Source of the DNA: Tigheibacillus halophilus
GTDB taxonomy: Bacteria; Bacillota; Bacilli; Bacillales; Amphibacillaceae
Assembly (NCBI RefSeq): GCF_042683165.1
Contig: NZ_JBHUIZ010000003.1
Location: 248,001-312,000, forward strand
Direction: 5' to 3'
Length of the DNA stretch: 64,000 nt
The notes under the pieces were generated by a model. It did no database searches. It saw only the letters and a list, made by a program, of their open reading frames with translations, and was not told the origin of the DNA. The position numbers were made by a program, and so were the translations under genes. Positions 42,782 through 51,426 of this stretch are shown piece by piece. How positions within the stretch are numbered: the stretch's first letter is position 1; every line of letters starts with the position of its first letter.

Positions 42782-45700
42782 ATATGGTGAAGTGGACGAA
42801 GGAACAGGAAGCAGCAATCTATACAGCAGGGAAGGATGTGCTTGTCGCAGCAGCTGCTGGTTCGGGAAAGACAGCAGTCCTGGTAGAAAGAATCATCCAA
42901 AAGCTGATCAGCCAGCAGCAGCCAGTCGATATTGACGAATTGCTTGTGGTGACATTTTCCAACGCAGCCGCTCAAGAAATGCGAACAAGGGTGGGAGCGG
43001 CTTTAGAAAAAGCATTATCGGAAAATCCTGGCTCAATGCATTTGAAAAAGCAGCTCTCCCTGTTGCCAAAAGCATCCATATCGACACTGCACTCATTTTG
43101 TTTGGAGGTTGTCCGGCAACACGCTTATTTGCTGGATATTGATCCCGGATTCCGCATTTTGGATGAAATGGAAGCCGACTTGCTGCGCCAGGAAGTGATG
43201 GATGATTTGCTGGAATCCTGGTATGGCGGAGAGGGAGTCGATCAGAAGAGCTTTTTTGCCGTGGTCGACCGTTTTTCCAGTGATCGCAACGACATGGAGG
43301 TGGTTAAATTGATAGAGGATTTGTATCAGTTTTCCATTCAAAACCCATGGCCGGAACAATGGCTAAATGGGCTGGCAGCCCTGTATGAGATTCCGGATGA
43401 CTGGCAAGAAGCAGATTTGGCATGGCTGGATATGATGAAAAAAGAAATTGTCGAAAAACTCGAAGGCATTATGCAAGAAATGGCATCGGCAATGGAAATC
43501 GCAAGAGAAGCGGATGGCCCGTATCTATATATCGATGCCATTGAAAAGGATCAAGTGATGGTGAAACAAGCAAGCAAGCTGTCATCTTGGCGTGATTTGC
43601 AGCAGTTTGTTGTGGAACAGGATTTCACAAGACTTTCCGGCAAGAAAATGGATTGCGACACAGATAAAAAGGAAAAAGTCAAAGCGCTTCGCAATGCATA
43701 TAAAAAAGACTGGCAGGACTTGAAAAAACATTATTTCACCAGAAATCTGGAAGGGCATGTTCAGGATATGCAGGAGCTGGCACCAGTGATCAAGCAGCTT
43801 GCAGAGCTGGTGAATATATACAGCAGCCATTTTAAGAAACTGAAACGGGAAAAAGCAGTCATGGACTTTTCCGATTTGGAGCATTACTGTCTTGCATTAT
43901 TGCTTGCTGATACGGCAACACCTGAAAATATCGAGCCCTCTAATGTCGCCCGTAATCTGCAGCAGCAGTTTTCGGAGGTGCTAGTAGACGAATACCAGGA
44001 TACAAACCTTGTCCAAGAGACTATTTTGAAGCTTATCAGTGATCAGAACGGGGCTGGGAACATGTTTATGGTCGGTGATGTAAAACAAAGTATTTACCGC
44101 TTCCGGCATGCCGAACCGGGGCTTTTCATTGATAAATATAAACGATTTGCAGATGAGGGTATAGCAGCTGAGCGCATTGACCTAGCCAGCAATTTTCGCA
44201 GCAGAGAACTTGTCCTTAGGGGAACGAATTATATATTTCGGCAAATCATGGATGAAAGGCTAGGAGAAATCACATACGACCAGGACGCGGAACTGATTTA
44301 TGCGAACCATATGTATGATGAGTTGCCATATCAACTGCCAAACCCTGAGTTGCTGATTATTGACAGAGAAAAACAAGAAGAAAAAGAAACGGAAGACGAT
44401 GGGGAAAATTATTTGGATTTGGAAAAAGCCCAACTCGAGGCCAGGGTCTATGCGCAAAAAATCAAGCGATGGATTGGCAAAGAGGGCGAGAAGCCGCAGC
44501 AAATTTTTGATAAGACGACACAAGCGCAGCGCGATGTGCAGTACCGTGACATTGTCATTCTTATGCGCTCCATGACATGGGCGCCTGCTATCGTCGATGA
44601 ATTGAAAAAACAAGGAATACCTGTCTATGCGGAACTTTCTTCAGGGTATTTCGCAGCAATTGAAGTGAAAGTGATGCTCAGCTTTTTAAAAGCGATTGAT
44701 AATCCAAGACAGGATATACCACTTGCCTCAGTTCTCAAATCACCAATTGTCGGTATGAATGAAGAAGAATTGAGCTGTATTAGGCTTGCGAGCCCAAGAG
44801 GGTCCTATTATGATGCATTGACAAAATATAGCAGAGAAAATAATGGCGTATTATCTGAAAAGGTGAATCGCTTTTTATTGCAGCTGAACGACTATCGCAA
44901 GCTTTCCAGAGACGGTGCACTTTCAGAGCTGATCTGGCAAATATACAGGGAAACAGGTTATTATGATTTTGTTGGTGGGATGCCGGGAGGAAAACAGCGT
45001 CAGGCAAATTTACGTGCATTGTACGACCGGGCCCGCAGCTATGAAGCATCCTCATTTCGCGGATTATTCCGCTTTCTGCGATTTGTGGAAAGGATGGAGG
45101 AAAATGATCAGGACCTTGGTGCAGCTCGTGCATTAAGTGAACAGGAAGATGTTGTGCGGATTATGACGATCCATAAAAGCAAGGGGTTGGAATATCCGAT
45201 TGTCATTGTAGGGGCGATGGACAAGGAATTCAACCAAAGTGATGTGAAAAAACCTTATTTGTTGCATAAAAATCTGGGGTTCGCCAGCAAGTATATCGAC
45301 CCCGTCAAAAGGATCAGTTATCCAACATTGTATTATCATGCAATGAAGGATCAATTAATGCGGGAAGCACTTGCGGAAGAAATGCGTGTATTGTATGTAG
45401 CGCTGACAAGAGCGAGAGAAAAGTTAGTCATGGTCGGCAATGTGGCTTCATTGGAGAAGAAACAAGAGAAGTGGCAAAAGATGGCAGATCATGAAGAGTG
45501 GGTATTGCCTGCCCATTATCGGACAAAGCTAAAAACGTATTTGGATCTCGTCGCGGCGGCTTTGATTCGCCATGAAGATAATGGGCCCTTACGCTTAGAG
45601 TCAGTATCTGAGTACGTGCCAGAAGATATTCGCCTTGATTCGTCGCAATGGGATATTGCCATCATGCACGGCAGTGAATTAGCTAACCTGGAAGAAAATA

Positions 45701-46500
45701 TCAAGGAAGAGGAGCAACAATTGAAGGCCAGTATCACGAAGTGGGAGCCCTTGCCTGTGGATAGTGCAAACTTGGATAGATTTGTATCTGACCGATTAGC
45801 ATTTAAATATCCTTTTGCTGAAGCGGCTGAAGCGAGGGCTAAGCAAACTGTGACTGAAATCAAACGACAGCAGGAAGCAAAAGATGAATACAGTTCTGAT
45901 CAGCTTGTTGCGGGCTTTCAAGCACCGATTGTAAGAAGGCCTGCATTCTTGCAGCGCGAGAAAACTTTTTCCGCTGCTGAACGAGGGACTGCCATGCACA
46001 CCGTCATGCAGCACATTCCATTTGGCAAGAAAATGAATGCCGCTGAGATTGCGGAGTTTGTCCAAGGTCTTGTCCATAAAGAAATTTTATTGCAAGAAGC
46101 TGCAGAGACGATCGATATAGAAGCGATTGAACGTTTTTTTGAAACAGAGCTTGCTTCCTATATGGCAGAAACTGCCACCTGCATTTACAGGGAAGTTCCT
46201 TTCAGTCTTGCATTACCCGCTTCGGATGTATATGCCAGGTGGCAATATACATCTGAAGAGCATGTTCTGATTCAGGGGGTGCTTGATTGTGTCATACCAA
46301 AAAACGATGGCTGGATCATTTTGGATTATAAAACAGATACTGTCCCGGCAGAAGTGACGCCAAAGGTGAAAGAAAAATTGGCGGAACGTTATGCGGTGCA
46401 GCTGCAACTATATCGTAAAGCTTTGACACAAATCTGGCAGCAACCGGTTGAAAAAATGTATTTATATTTCTTTTCCGGCCAGTTACTGTTGGAAGTATAG
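42778..46500 (+). CDS. addA: AddA helicase-nuclease subunit
   Basis: 1240-residue UvrD-like helicase plus nuclease. Walker A AAAAGSGKT ending at T32, helicase motif II DEYQDTN, SNFRSRE, late motifs MTIHKSKGLEYPIV and VALTRAREKL. C-terminal RecB nuclease D1183/K1185 in DYKTDT. GTG 42778 overlaps the addB stop (translational coupling); ATG 42784 is the alternative. sbcDC, next in B. subtilis, does not follow. Confidence 0.96.
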   Translation: MNMVKWTKEQEAAIYTAGKDVLVAAAAGSGKTAVLVERIIQKLISQQQPVDIDELLVVTFSNAAAQEMRTRVGAALEKALSENPGSMHLKKQLSLLPKASISTLHSFCLEVVRQHAYLLDIDPGFRILDEMEADLLRQEVMDDLLESWYGGEGVDQKSFFAVVDRFSSDRNDMEVVKLIEDLYQFSIQNPWPEQWLNGLAALYEIPDDWQEADLAWLDMMKKEIVEKLEGIMQEMASAMEIAREADGPYLYIDAIEKDQVMVKQASKLSSWRDLQQFVVEQDFTRLSGKKMDCDTDKKEKVKALRNAYKKDWQDLKKHYFTRNLEGHVQDMQELAPVIKQLAELVNIYSSHFKKLKREKAVMDFSDLEHYCLALLLADTATPENIEPSNVARNLQQQFSEVLVDEYQDTNLVQETILKLISDQNGAGNMFMVGDVKQSIYRFRHAEPGLFIDKYKRFADEGIAAERIDLASNFRSRELVLRGTNYIFRQIMDERLGEITYDQDAELIYANHMYDELPYQLPNPELLIIDREKQEEKETEDDGENYLDLEKAQLEARVYAQKIKRWIGKEGEKPQQIFDKTTQAQRDVQYRDIVILMRSMTWAPAIVDELKKQGIPVYAELSSGYFAAIEVKVMLSFLKAIDNPRQDIPLASVLKSPIVGMNEEELSCIRLASPRGSYYDALTKYSRENNGVLSEKVNRFLLQLNDYRKLSRDGALSELIWQIYRETGYYDFVGGMPGGKQRQANLRALYDRARSYEASSFRGLFRFLRFVERMEENDQDLGAARALSEQEDVVRIMTIHKSKGLEYPIVIVGAMDKEFNQSDVKKPYLLHKNLGFASKYIDPVKRISYPTLYYHAMKDQLMREALAEEMRVLYVALTRAREKLVMVGNVASLEKKQEKWQKMADHEEWVLPAHYRTKLKTYLDLVAAALIRHEDNGPLRLESVSEYVPEDIRLDSSQWDIAIMHGSELANLEENIKEEEQQLKASITKWEPLPVDSANLDRFVSDRLAFKYPFAEAAEARAKQTVTEIKRQQEAKDEYSSDQLVAGFQAPIVRRPAFLQREKTFSAAERGTAMHTVMQHIPFGKKMNAAEIAEFVQGLVHKEILLQEAAETIDIEAIERFFETELASYMAETATCIYREVPFSLALPASDVYARWQYTSEEHVLIQGVLDCVIPKNDGWIILDYKTDTVPAEVTPKVKEKLAERYAVQLQLYRKALTQIWQQPVEKMYLYFFSGQLLLEV

Positions 46501-46511
46501 ATGAAATGGAA

Positions 46512-46544
46512 CGGGGTACAAAAAGTGACCCCGCTCTTTTTTTT
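46512..46544 (+). terminator. Terminator of addBA
   Basis: Stem CGGGGT(AC)/(GTG)ACCCCG with an A-rich loop, then CTC and eight T. Confidence 0.82.
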
Positions 46545-46770
46545 GGTAAACATAGAATGAAAAGTATTATGGAAGGCACGAGAAGAAATTGCCTGCAGTG
46601 GCGAGTGAGGAAATATTTCATGAATTACAGCACAATATGGGGTGCTGTTTTTTTGATGTAAAAAAACCGTTTTTGCAACAATTCATGCGAATGCTGCAGT
46701 TAGTGACTCATTACAAAACGCTTGGAAAATTGAATAGTCATGAACGGGTGTTGCCTAAATCACACCCTCA

Positions 46771-46786
46771 AGTGATGCAGTTCACA
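46771..46786. promoter_or_regulatory. FNR/CRP-type box upstream of the heme-copper cluster
   Basis: AGTGATGCAGTTCACA: GTGA-N6-TCAC core, 9 of 10 informative positions of TGTGA-N6-TCACA. Centre at 46778.5, which is 41.5 bp before the start predicted from the -10 at 46808-46813. Confidence 0.6.
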
Positions 46787-46807
46787 GAAGTGAGAAACAC
46801 TCTCAAT

Positions 46808-46813
46808 TACAAT
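46808..46813 (+). promoter_or_regulatory. -10 element of the heme-copper operon
   Basis: TACAAT; the -35 position (46785-46790, CAGAAG) is non-consensus, as expected for an activator-dependent promoter with the box at -41.5. Confidence 0.5.
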
Positions 46814-46847
46814 GGGGTTAACAAGAAGGAAAAGGGGGCTGATTGGT

Positions 46848-46994
46848 ATGCACTCACAAAAAACTGCACAGGGAAAACCGGAGAATTATGACGAGGATTC
46901 ACAAAAAGGCGCTTTTGTTTCGGTGCTGTTTGTCGGTGGATTCATTGCTTTGTTATACATTCTTTTTTACGCCATTTATTTAGTCAGATTCTAA
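46848..46994 (+). CDS. Heme-copper oxidase subunit IIa
   Basis: 48-residue single-span protein (segment about 22-46, AFVSVLFVGGFIALLYILFYAIYL), preceded by a polar N-terminus. Matches the CoxIIa subunit of ba3-type oxidases, which supplies the missing helix of a one-helix subunit II. AAAGGGGG site 8 nt upstream. First gene of the cluster. Confidence 0.78.
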   Translation: MHSQKTAQGKPENYDEDSQKGAFVSVLFVGGFIALLYILFYAIYLVRF

Positions 46995-47015
46995 AAATAA
47001 AAAGGAGGGAGTCTC

Positions 47016-47477
47016 ATGCACCGATATGAGAAATTGTGGCTTATTCTTAGCAGTGCACTAATTATTGGATTTATGTCATTGACAGGGTATCAGGCGTTTG
47101 CCAAAGAAATGGGTCCAGCAACCCACAAGGAAATTATCGATTCGCAAAAAGTTGACCAAACGAAACCATTTGATCAACCAGGCGTCCATAAGGTTGGAAA
47201 GAATGAATACGAAGTTGTCATGACTTTGCAGATTTTTAGTTTTACACCAAATAACATTGAAATACCAAAAGGTGCAAAAGTAACGTTTATTATGACATCA
47301 AAAGATGTTGTTCATGGGTTTGAAGTGGCTGGTACCAATATCAATGCCATGGTCATGCCAGGATATATCCAAAAAGTGACCCAAACGTTTCATAAGCCTG
47401 GGGAATATTTGGTTCTCTGCAATGAATACTGTGGATCGGGTCATCAAATGATGAGCACGACCATTACGGTGAAATAA
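47016..47477 (+). CDS. Heme-copper oxidase subunit II with CuA site
   Basis: 153-residue subunit with one N-terminal anchor (7-29) and a cupredoxin domain. CuA ligands are complete: H100, C135, E137, C139, H143, M146 (LCNEYCGSGHQMM). Typical of ba3-type enzymes with a short subunit II. Accepts electrons from a cytochrome c or similar donor outside the membrane. AAAGGAGGGAG site. In the sNOR nitric oxide reductases the equivalent is NorS. Confidence 0.92.
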   Translation: MHRYEKLWLILSSALIIGFMSLTGYQAFAKEMGPATHKEIIDSQKVDQTKPFDQPGVHKVGKNEYEVVMTLQIFSFTPNNIEIPKGAKVTFIMTSKDVVHGFEVAGTNINAMVMPGYIQKVTQTFHKPGEYLVLCNEYCGSGHQMMSTTITVK

Positions 47478-47493
47478 TAAAGGGGGGTACAAA

Positions 47494-49170
47494 ATGGCTG
47501 CAGTACCACATCTAATCAAGGAAAGAACGGGCAAAGTCATGGGGATTAATCCCAAGGATGCCCAAATTACGAAATCATATATTTCTGTTTCTTTTGCTGC
47601 ACTGCTGTTTGGCGGATTGCTGGGACTTCTGCAAGGCTTGAACAGGGCTGGCGTACTGGAACTGCCTTCGTGGTTCAGCTATTATCAAGTATTGACCAGT
47701 CATGGTTTATTGCTGGTTGTTGTATTCACAGCTTTTTTTACAATTGGATATTTTAATGCCGCCTTATCACATACACTTGGAGGGTTGCTTCCAAAAGTAA
47801 GGAAAATGATTTGGACCGGTTTTGCCCTGAAACTTGCAGGTTTTGTCATGGCAGTTATTCCGATTGTTATGAACGAGGCATCTGTACTATATACTTTCTA
47901 TCCGCCCATGGCTGCCTCTCCAATGTTTTATATCGGACTGGTATTCATTGTGCTCGGCATATGGATGAATGCTTTCGCGGGATTCATCAATGTCGCCAAT
48001 TGGCGGAAAGCCCACAAAGGTGAACACCTGCCAATTCTTGCATTCTTCGGAACTGGTTTTTACGTATTACTGTTCTTTGGCACTTTGCCGGTTGCCATTG
48101 AGGTATTTTATATCATTCCATGGGCTTTCGGCTGGATAGACGGCATCAATGTCATGCTCACCAGGACGCTGTTCTGGGCATTCGGCCACACGCTGGTTAA
48201 CATTTGGTATTTCACTGCCGTTTCTGCATGGTATATTGCTGTGCCGAAAATCATTGGCGGCAGAAGATTCAGCGACTTGCTGACAAGAGTAGTTATTATT
48301 CTATTAGTCATCTTAAATATCACCGGTGGTTTTCACCATCAGATTGTGGACCCGGGGATTTCGCTGCCAGTTAAATTTATGCATGTGTTCATGAGCTTGT
48401 CGATTGGTTTCCCATCTTTAATGACCGCATTTGCAATGTTTTCTGTATTTGAAAAAACGGGCAGGGCAAAAGGGGCGAAAGGATTGTTTGGCTGGGTGAG
48501 AGTGCTGCCTTGGAAAGATGTCCGCTTCCTTGCCCCAATGATTGCGATGATTTCGTTTATCCCGGCAGGTGCAGGGGGTGTCGTTCAGACAACAAACCAA
48601 CTGGACAGTATTGTGCATAATACAATGTGGATTGTCGGCCACTTCCATCTGACAATCGGTATGTCTGTTGTTCTGACATTTTTCGGTATCAGTTACTGGC
48701 TCGTGCCGCACATTTCCGGACGTGTGCTAACGTCAACTATGAATAAATTCGGTGTAATACAGACGATTTTGTGGACAGTTGCCATGGGTCTGATGTCTGT
48801 ATCGATGCACATTGTTGGATTATTCGGTTCACCGCGACGTACATCATTCACGACTTACGGCGATAATGCGACGGCCCTTGGCTGGAACCCGTATATGCTG
48901 CTTATTGGAGTCGGAGCGACATTACTGCTTATAGCAGTAATCATGCAAGTGTATGCAGTGTTTTATTTAATGTTCAAAGCACCGAAAGGTCAAACAGAAT
49001 TCCCTATGGCAGAGGTTGAGGACGGTGCAACAAAGACACCGTACTGGACAGAACGCTGGAGCCGCTGGATTGTGTTGATGCTGCTTATCGTAGCTATGGC
49101 GTATGTTATTCCGATTGTGGATTTCATCAGCAACGCACCTCCGGGATCACCGCCATTTAGGACCTGGTAA
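47494..49170 (+). CDS. B-type heme-copper subunit I lacking the cross-link tyrosine (candidate sNOR)
   Basis: 558-residue catalytic subunit, about 13 membrane helices, aligned by memory with the ba3 oxidase of Thermus thermophilus. Conserved: low-spin heme ligands H70 and H385, high-spin heme ligand H383, CuB ligands H232, H281, H282, and FPSLMTAF of the K-channel. Changed: in GHTLVNIWYF the position four after H232 is N236, where oxygen reductases have the Tyr covalently linked to the CuB His (GHPxVY); the K-channel Tyr equivalent to Y244 is V243, while the one equivalent to Y248 (Y247) remains. Loss of this Tyr is typical of nitric oxide reductases. Annotation pipelines would call it cytochrome c oxidase; I regard NO reductase (sNOR, NorY) as likely. 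Confidence 0.85.
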   Translation: MAAVPHLIKERTGKVMGINPKDAQITKSYISVSFAALLFGGLLGLLQGLNRAGVLELPSWFSYYQVLTSHGLLLVVVFTAFFTIGYFNAALSHTLGGLLPKVRKMIWTGFALKLAGFVMAVIPIVMNEASVLYTFYPPMAASPMFYIGLVFIVLGIWMNAFAGFINVANWRKAHKGEHLPILAFFGTGFYVLLFFGTLPVAIEVFYIIPWAFGWIDGINVMLTRTLFWAFGHTLVNIWYFTAVSAWYIAVPKIIGGRRFSDLLTRVVIILLVILNITGGFHHQIVDPGISLPVKFMHVFMSLSIGFPSLMTAFAMFSVFEKTGRAKGAKGLFGWVRVLPWKDVRFLAPMIAMISFIPAGAGGVVQTTNQLDSIVHNTMWIVGHFHLTIGMSVVLTFFGISYWLVPHISGRVLTSTMNKFGVIQTILWTVAMGLMSVSMHIVGLFGSPRRTSFTTYGDNATALGWNPYMLLIGVGATLLLIAVIMQVYAVFYLMFKAPKGQTEFPMAEVEDGATKTPYWTERWSRWIVLMLLIVAMAYVIPIVDFISNAPPGSPPFRTW

Positions 49171-49248
49171 ATATAGTGAAGGGAGATGGACCTGATTATG
49201 GCGGTTATCTCCCTTTTCAAATAAGTCAAAAGGCTGGAAGTGATTTTG

Positions 49249-49890
49249 ATGAAAAAGAACCGTCTGGCAGCAATCACTACTGTTTTGCTATTTGGTTTCG
49301 GATTATTCTTCTTTTCAACTGATGGATTCCAATCATTCACTGCAGAAAATGCCCGCACGCAAAAGCTGATAAAAGAAAAACCAGCGTTTCCGGATGTCAC
49401 CCTGCAAGATAGCAAGAACAGAACCTATGCATTTGATACATTTAAAGGGAAATATGTACTGATCACATTTATTTATACTGCTTGCACAGATGTCTGTCCA
49501 AAAATCGAGATGAACATGGCCGATGTTTATAAGCAGATCCCCAAAAAATACATGGGCAAGGACATCGTGTTTTTAAGCATCAGTTTTGATCCAGAAAGAG
49601 ATAATCCGCAAACACTGGAAAAATACAGACATTCCTATGACAGCGATGGGGACACATGGCGAATGGCACGTATTACAAACAAGCAGGAGCTTGATAATTT
49701 GCTCGATGCATTCGGAGTTGTCGTCATCCCTGATGACAGTGGCAACTTCACGCATAACGCTGCTTTTTATCTGGTGGGTCCGGATGGGAAATTGGACCAG
49801 GTGATGGATTATCAAAAAACGGATGATGCTGCCCGCCAAATTAAACATATGTTGCGACAGAAGGGCGGGGAAGTGGCATGGAACAAGTAA
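49249..49890 (+). CDS. SCO1/SenC copper chaperone
   Basis: 213-residue anchored thioredoxin-fold protein. N-terminal membrane segment (about 8-24). Copper/redox site C79-x3-C83 (TACTDVCP) and distal H169 (FTHNAAF), DPERDNP in between. Loads copper into CuA of subunit II. ATG 49249 after a GGAAG; GTG 49240 is possible. SenC also follows norSY in sNOR clusters. Stop overlaps the next gene by 13 nt. Confidence 0.92.
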   Translation: MKKNRLAAITTVLLFGFGLFFFSTDGFQSFTAENARTQKLIKEKPAFPDVTLQDSKNRTYAFDTFKGKYVLITFIYTACTDVCPKIEMNMADVYKQIPKKYMGKDIVFLSISFDPERDNPQTLEKYRHSYDSDGDTWRMARITNKQELDNLLDAFGVVVIPDDSGNFTHNAAFYLVGPDGKLDQVMDYQKTDDAARQIKHMLRQKGGEVAWNK

Positions 49891-50435
49891 AATACGGCAT
49901 TATACTGTTTATGCTTTTGACAATTCCGCCAGTTGTACATTTGATGGAATCCATTATGATTATACACATGCATATGCAAATGCCAATGATCGTAGTTGCG
50001 GGATTTTTGATGGCTCCGTTCTTTCAGAAAAAGTTTCCTCATTTTTTCTCGAAGTGGAATCAAAGCGGTATCCCGGGGATTCTGCTATTTTCCATTATTA
50101 TGCTTTACTGGATGCTGCCAATAACCATGGATGAAGCATTAACAGAATTAGGAATGGAAGTATTCAAGTTTTTCAGTCTGGCTTTTTTAGCGGGAGTTCC
50201 GCTCAGAGATAGTTGGAAAAAGATGACAGATATGGCTAAGAACGTATTGCTCAGTGTTTTTTTAGCTGTATTTTCTCTGATGGGGTTGCTATACCTTTTT
50301 GCCCCGGTACAGCTATGCAATAATTATTTACGAATCGAGCAGATTACATTAGGTTGGGGATTTGTTGCTACTGCTCTGTGTCTCTTGATTTACTTATTGC
50401 AGCTGTACTTTATAGACCCCTCAGAATATGAGTGA
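49878..50435 (+). CDS. Met/His-rich membrane protein of the heme-copper cluster
   Basis: 185-residue membrane protein with about five segments. Its second helix is rich in metal-type ligands: HLMESIMIIHMHMQMPM (21-37). This recalls CtaG-like copper assembly factors, which have HMxxHMLLM-type helices, but I cannot confirm the family. Overlap with the SCO stop shows translational coupling. By position it corresponds to orf1 of norSY-senC-orf1. Confidence 0.6.
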   Translation: MEQVKYGIILFMLLTIPPVVHLMESIMIIHMHMQMPMIVVAGFLMAPFFQKKFPHFFSKWNQSGIPGILLFSIIMLYWMLPITMDEALTELGMEVFKFFSLAFLAGVPLRDSWKKMTDMAKNVLLSVFLAVFSLMGLLYLFAPVQLCNNYLRIEQITLGWGFVATALCLLIYLLQLYFIDPSEYE

Positions 50436-50446
50436 TTAACCATGAT

Positions 50447-50491
50447 GAAAAGACCATACCCTATTGCTTTCTAATAGCGGTACGGCCTTTT
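50447..50491. terminator. Bidirectional terminator, heme-copper cluster and gerP
   Basis: Imperfect long stem AAAAGACCATACCCTATT/AATAGCGGTACGGCCTTTT between convergent operons, with A and T flanks. Confidence 0.7.
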
Positions 50492-50708
50492 ACGTATTTC
50501 CAGTAATTAGCTGGTCAAATAAATCTGGATCAACCGGATTGGTGGAACTGAGCCCGTTATTCGTATTGATGAAATCGCCGGTATTGAATGATCCGGAACC
50601 GGATGCGGTCTTATCAGTACTTTTCGGAGATGCATAAAATGTATCACCGAAATTCACGACACCGCCTCCAACACTGTTGATTTTGACTGGTCCTACAATT
50701 GCCGGCAT
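50490..50708 (-). CDS. gerPF: Spore germination protein GerPF
   Basis: 72-residue GerPA/GerPF-family protein: MPAIVGPVKINSVGGGVVNFGDTFYASPKSTDKTASGSGSFNTGD is diagnostic. GerP proteins in the spore coat let germinants reach the inner membrane receptors. ATG 50708 follows AAGAAGGTGGG. Last gene of gerPABCDEF. Confidence 0.93.
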   Translation of the reverse strand: MPAIVGPVKINSVGGGVVNFGDTFYASPKSTDKTASGSGSFNTGDFINTNNGLSSTNPVDPDLFDQLITGNT

Positions 50709-50792
50709 CAAAACCCACCTTCTTAAACTGATCTCAATAATAAAATATGAAAAAAACTATAAACCGTGCAGCAATGGAAAAACTGTTACGTG

Positions 50793-51161
50793 CTACGAGT
50801 GGGCGAGGCGAATGTGCATGATCCTGGCCTCTGCAGCAGCATGGTTCAGGCTTCCAATCTGTACCATTGCGCTTTGTGAGATTTCCCTGATTCCGATATT
50901 GCCAACACAAATCTTGTCATGGCGAGCGAATGTCCTTTTATTAACCTGATTTTCAGACTGCATGTGTCTGGTTTTACGAAAAAACACCGGATAGTTGTTA
51001 AAATCCGCTTCGCGCTGTGGGAAAAATACGGCGGTGGGCTGCTGGACTGAAAGAGCTTTCGACTCAGCGGTGGCAAAGTTGGCATCGCCTATTTCAAAAA
51101 TAGAGCTGAAGGCGACTGTAGTGACAAAGATGTCATCGACAGACGCCGTGCGTTTTATCAT
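50793..51161 (-). CDS. gerPE: Spore germination protein GerPE
   Basis: 122-residue protein beginning MIKRTASVDDIFVTTVAFSSIFEIGDAN, the GerPE pattern with a later ALSVQQPTAVFFPQ. ATG 51161 starts 1 nt after the gerPD stop with GGGAGA just upstream; the longer reading frame into gerPD is not needed. Confidence 0.88.
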   Translation of the reverse strand: MIKRTASVDDIFVTTVAFSSIFEIGDANFATAESKALSVQQPTAVFFPQREADFNNYPVFFRKTRHMQSENQVNKRTFARHDKICVGNIGIREISQSAMVQIGSLNHAAAEARIMHIRLAHS

Positions 51162-51162
51162 G

Positions 51163-51426
51163 CTATCTCCCATGGACTCCCGCTCCTGCACCAGCGGCTG
51201 CTCCCCCAGCAACTCCCGTGACTCCAGGCACTGTTACAGCTCCAGTTACACCAAGCGGAGACAACGGAACGATATGCTGTAATGGATAAGACTCTGGAGG
51301 GGTATCGAATAAGGAAGATAACTGAAAAGATTCATTATCACCAACTAAAAAGACAGAAGAGGTGGCCACCGCATTGACTTGAATATTACAAACATCTAAA
51401 TACCAATTATGGACATCCATTTGCAT
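51163..51426 (-). CDS. gerPD: Spore germination protein GerPD with Gly/Ala-rich extension
   Basis: 87-residue protein; residues 1-55 match GerPD (LDVCNIQVNAVATSSVFLVGDNESFQLSSLFDTPPES). From about 57 on it has a low-complexity tail GVTGAVTVPGVTGVAGGAAAGAGAGVHGR that B. subtilis GerPD (58 aa) lacks. AAGGAG 10 nt before ATG 51426, which shares one base with the gerPC end. Confidence 0.88.
   Translation of the reverse strand: MQMDVHNWYLDVCNIQVNAVATSSVFLVGDNESFQLSSLFDTPPESYPLQHIVPLSPLGVTGAVTVPGVTGVAGGAAAGAGAGVHGR

Larger units (their letters stand above)
46545..46847. other. Intergenic 303 bp before the heme-copper cluster
   Basis: Contains a second terminator-like hairpin, ACAGCAC/GTGCTGT plus seven T (46627-46654), then the Crp/Fnr-type box and -10 listed separately. 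The frames through it have no ribosome binding site. Confidence 0.55.

Noticed and set aside
46589..46891. 100-codon frame before the heme-copper cluster
   Set aside because: No ribosome binding site, composition unlike protein, and it runs through a terminator hairpin and the regulatory box.
47494..49170. Plain ba3 cytochrome c oxidase annotation
   Set aside because: Metal ligands fit, but the cross-link Tyr is Asn and the gene order matches sNOR clusters, so the simple call was not kept.
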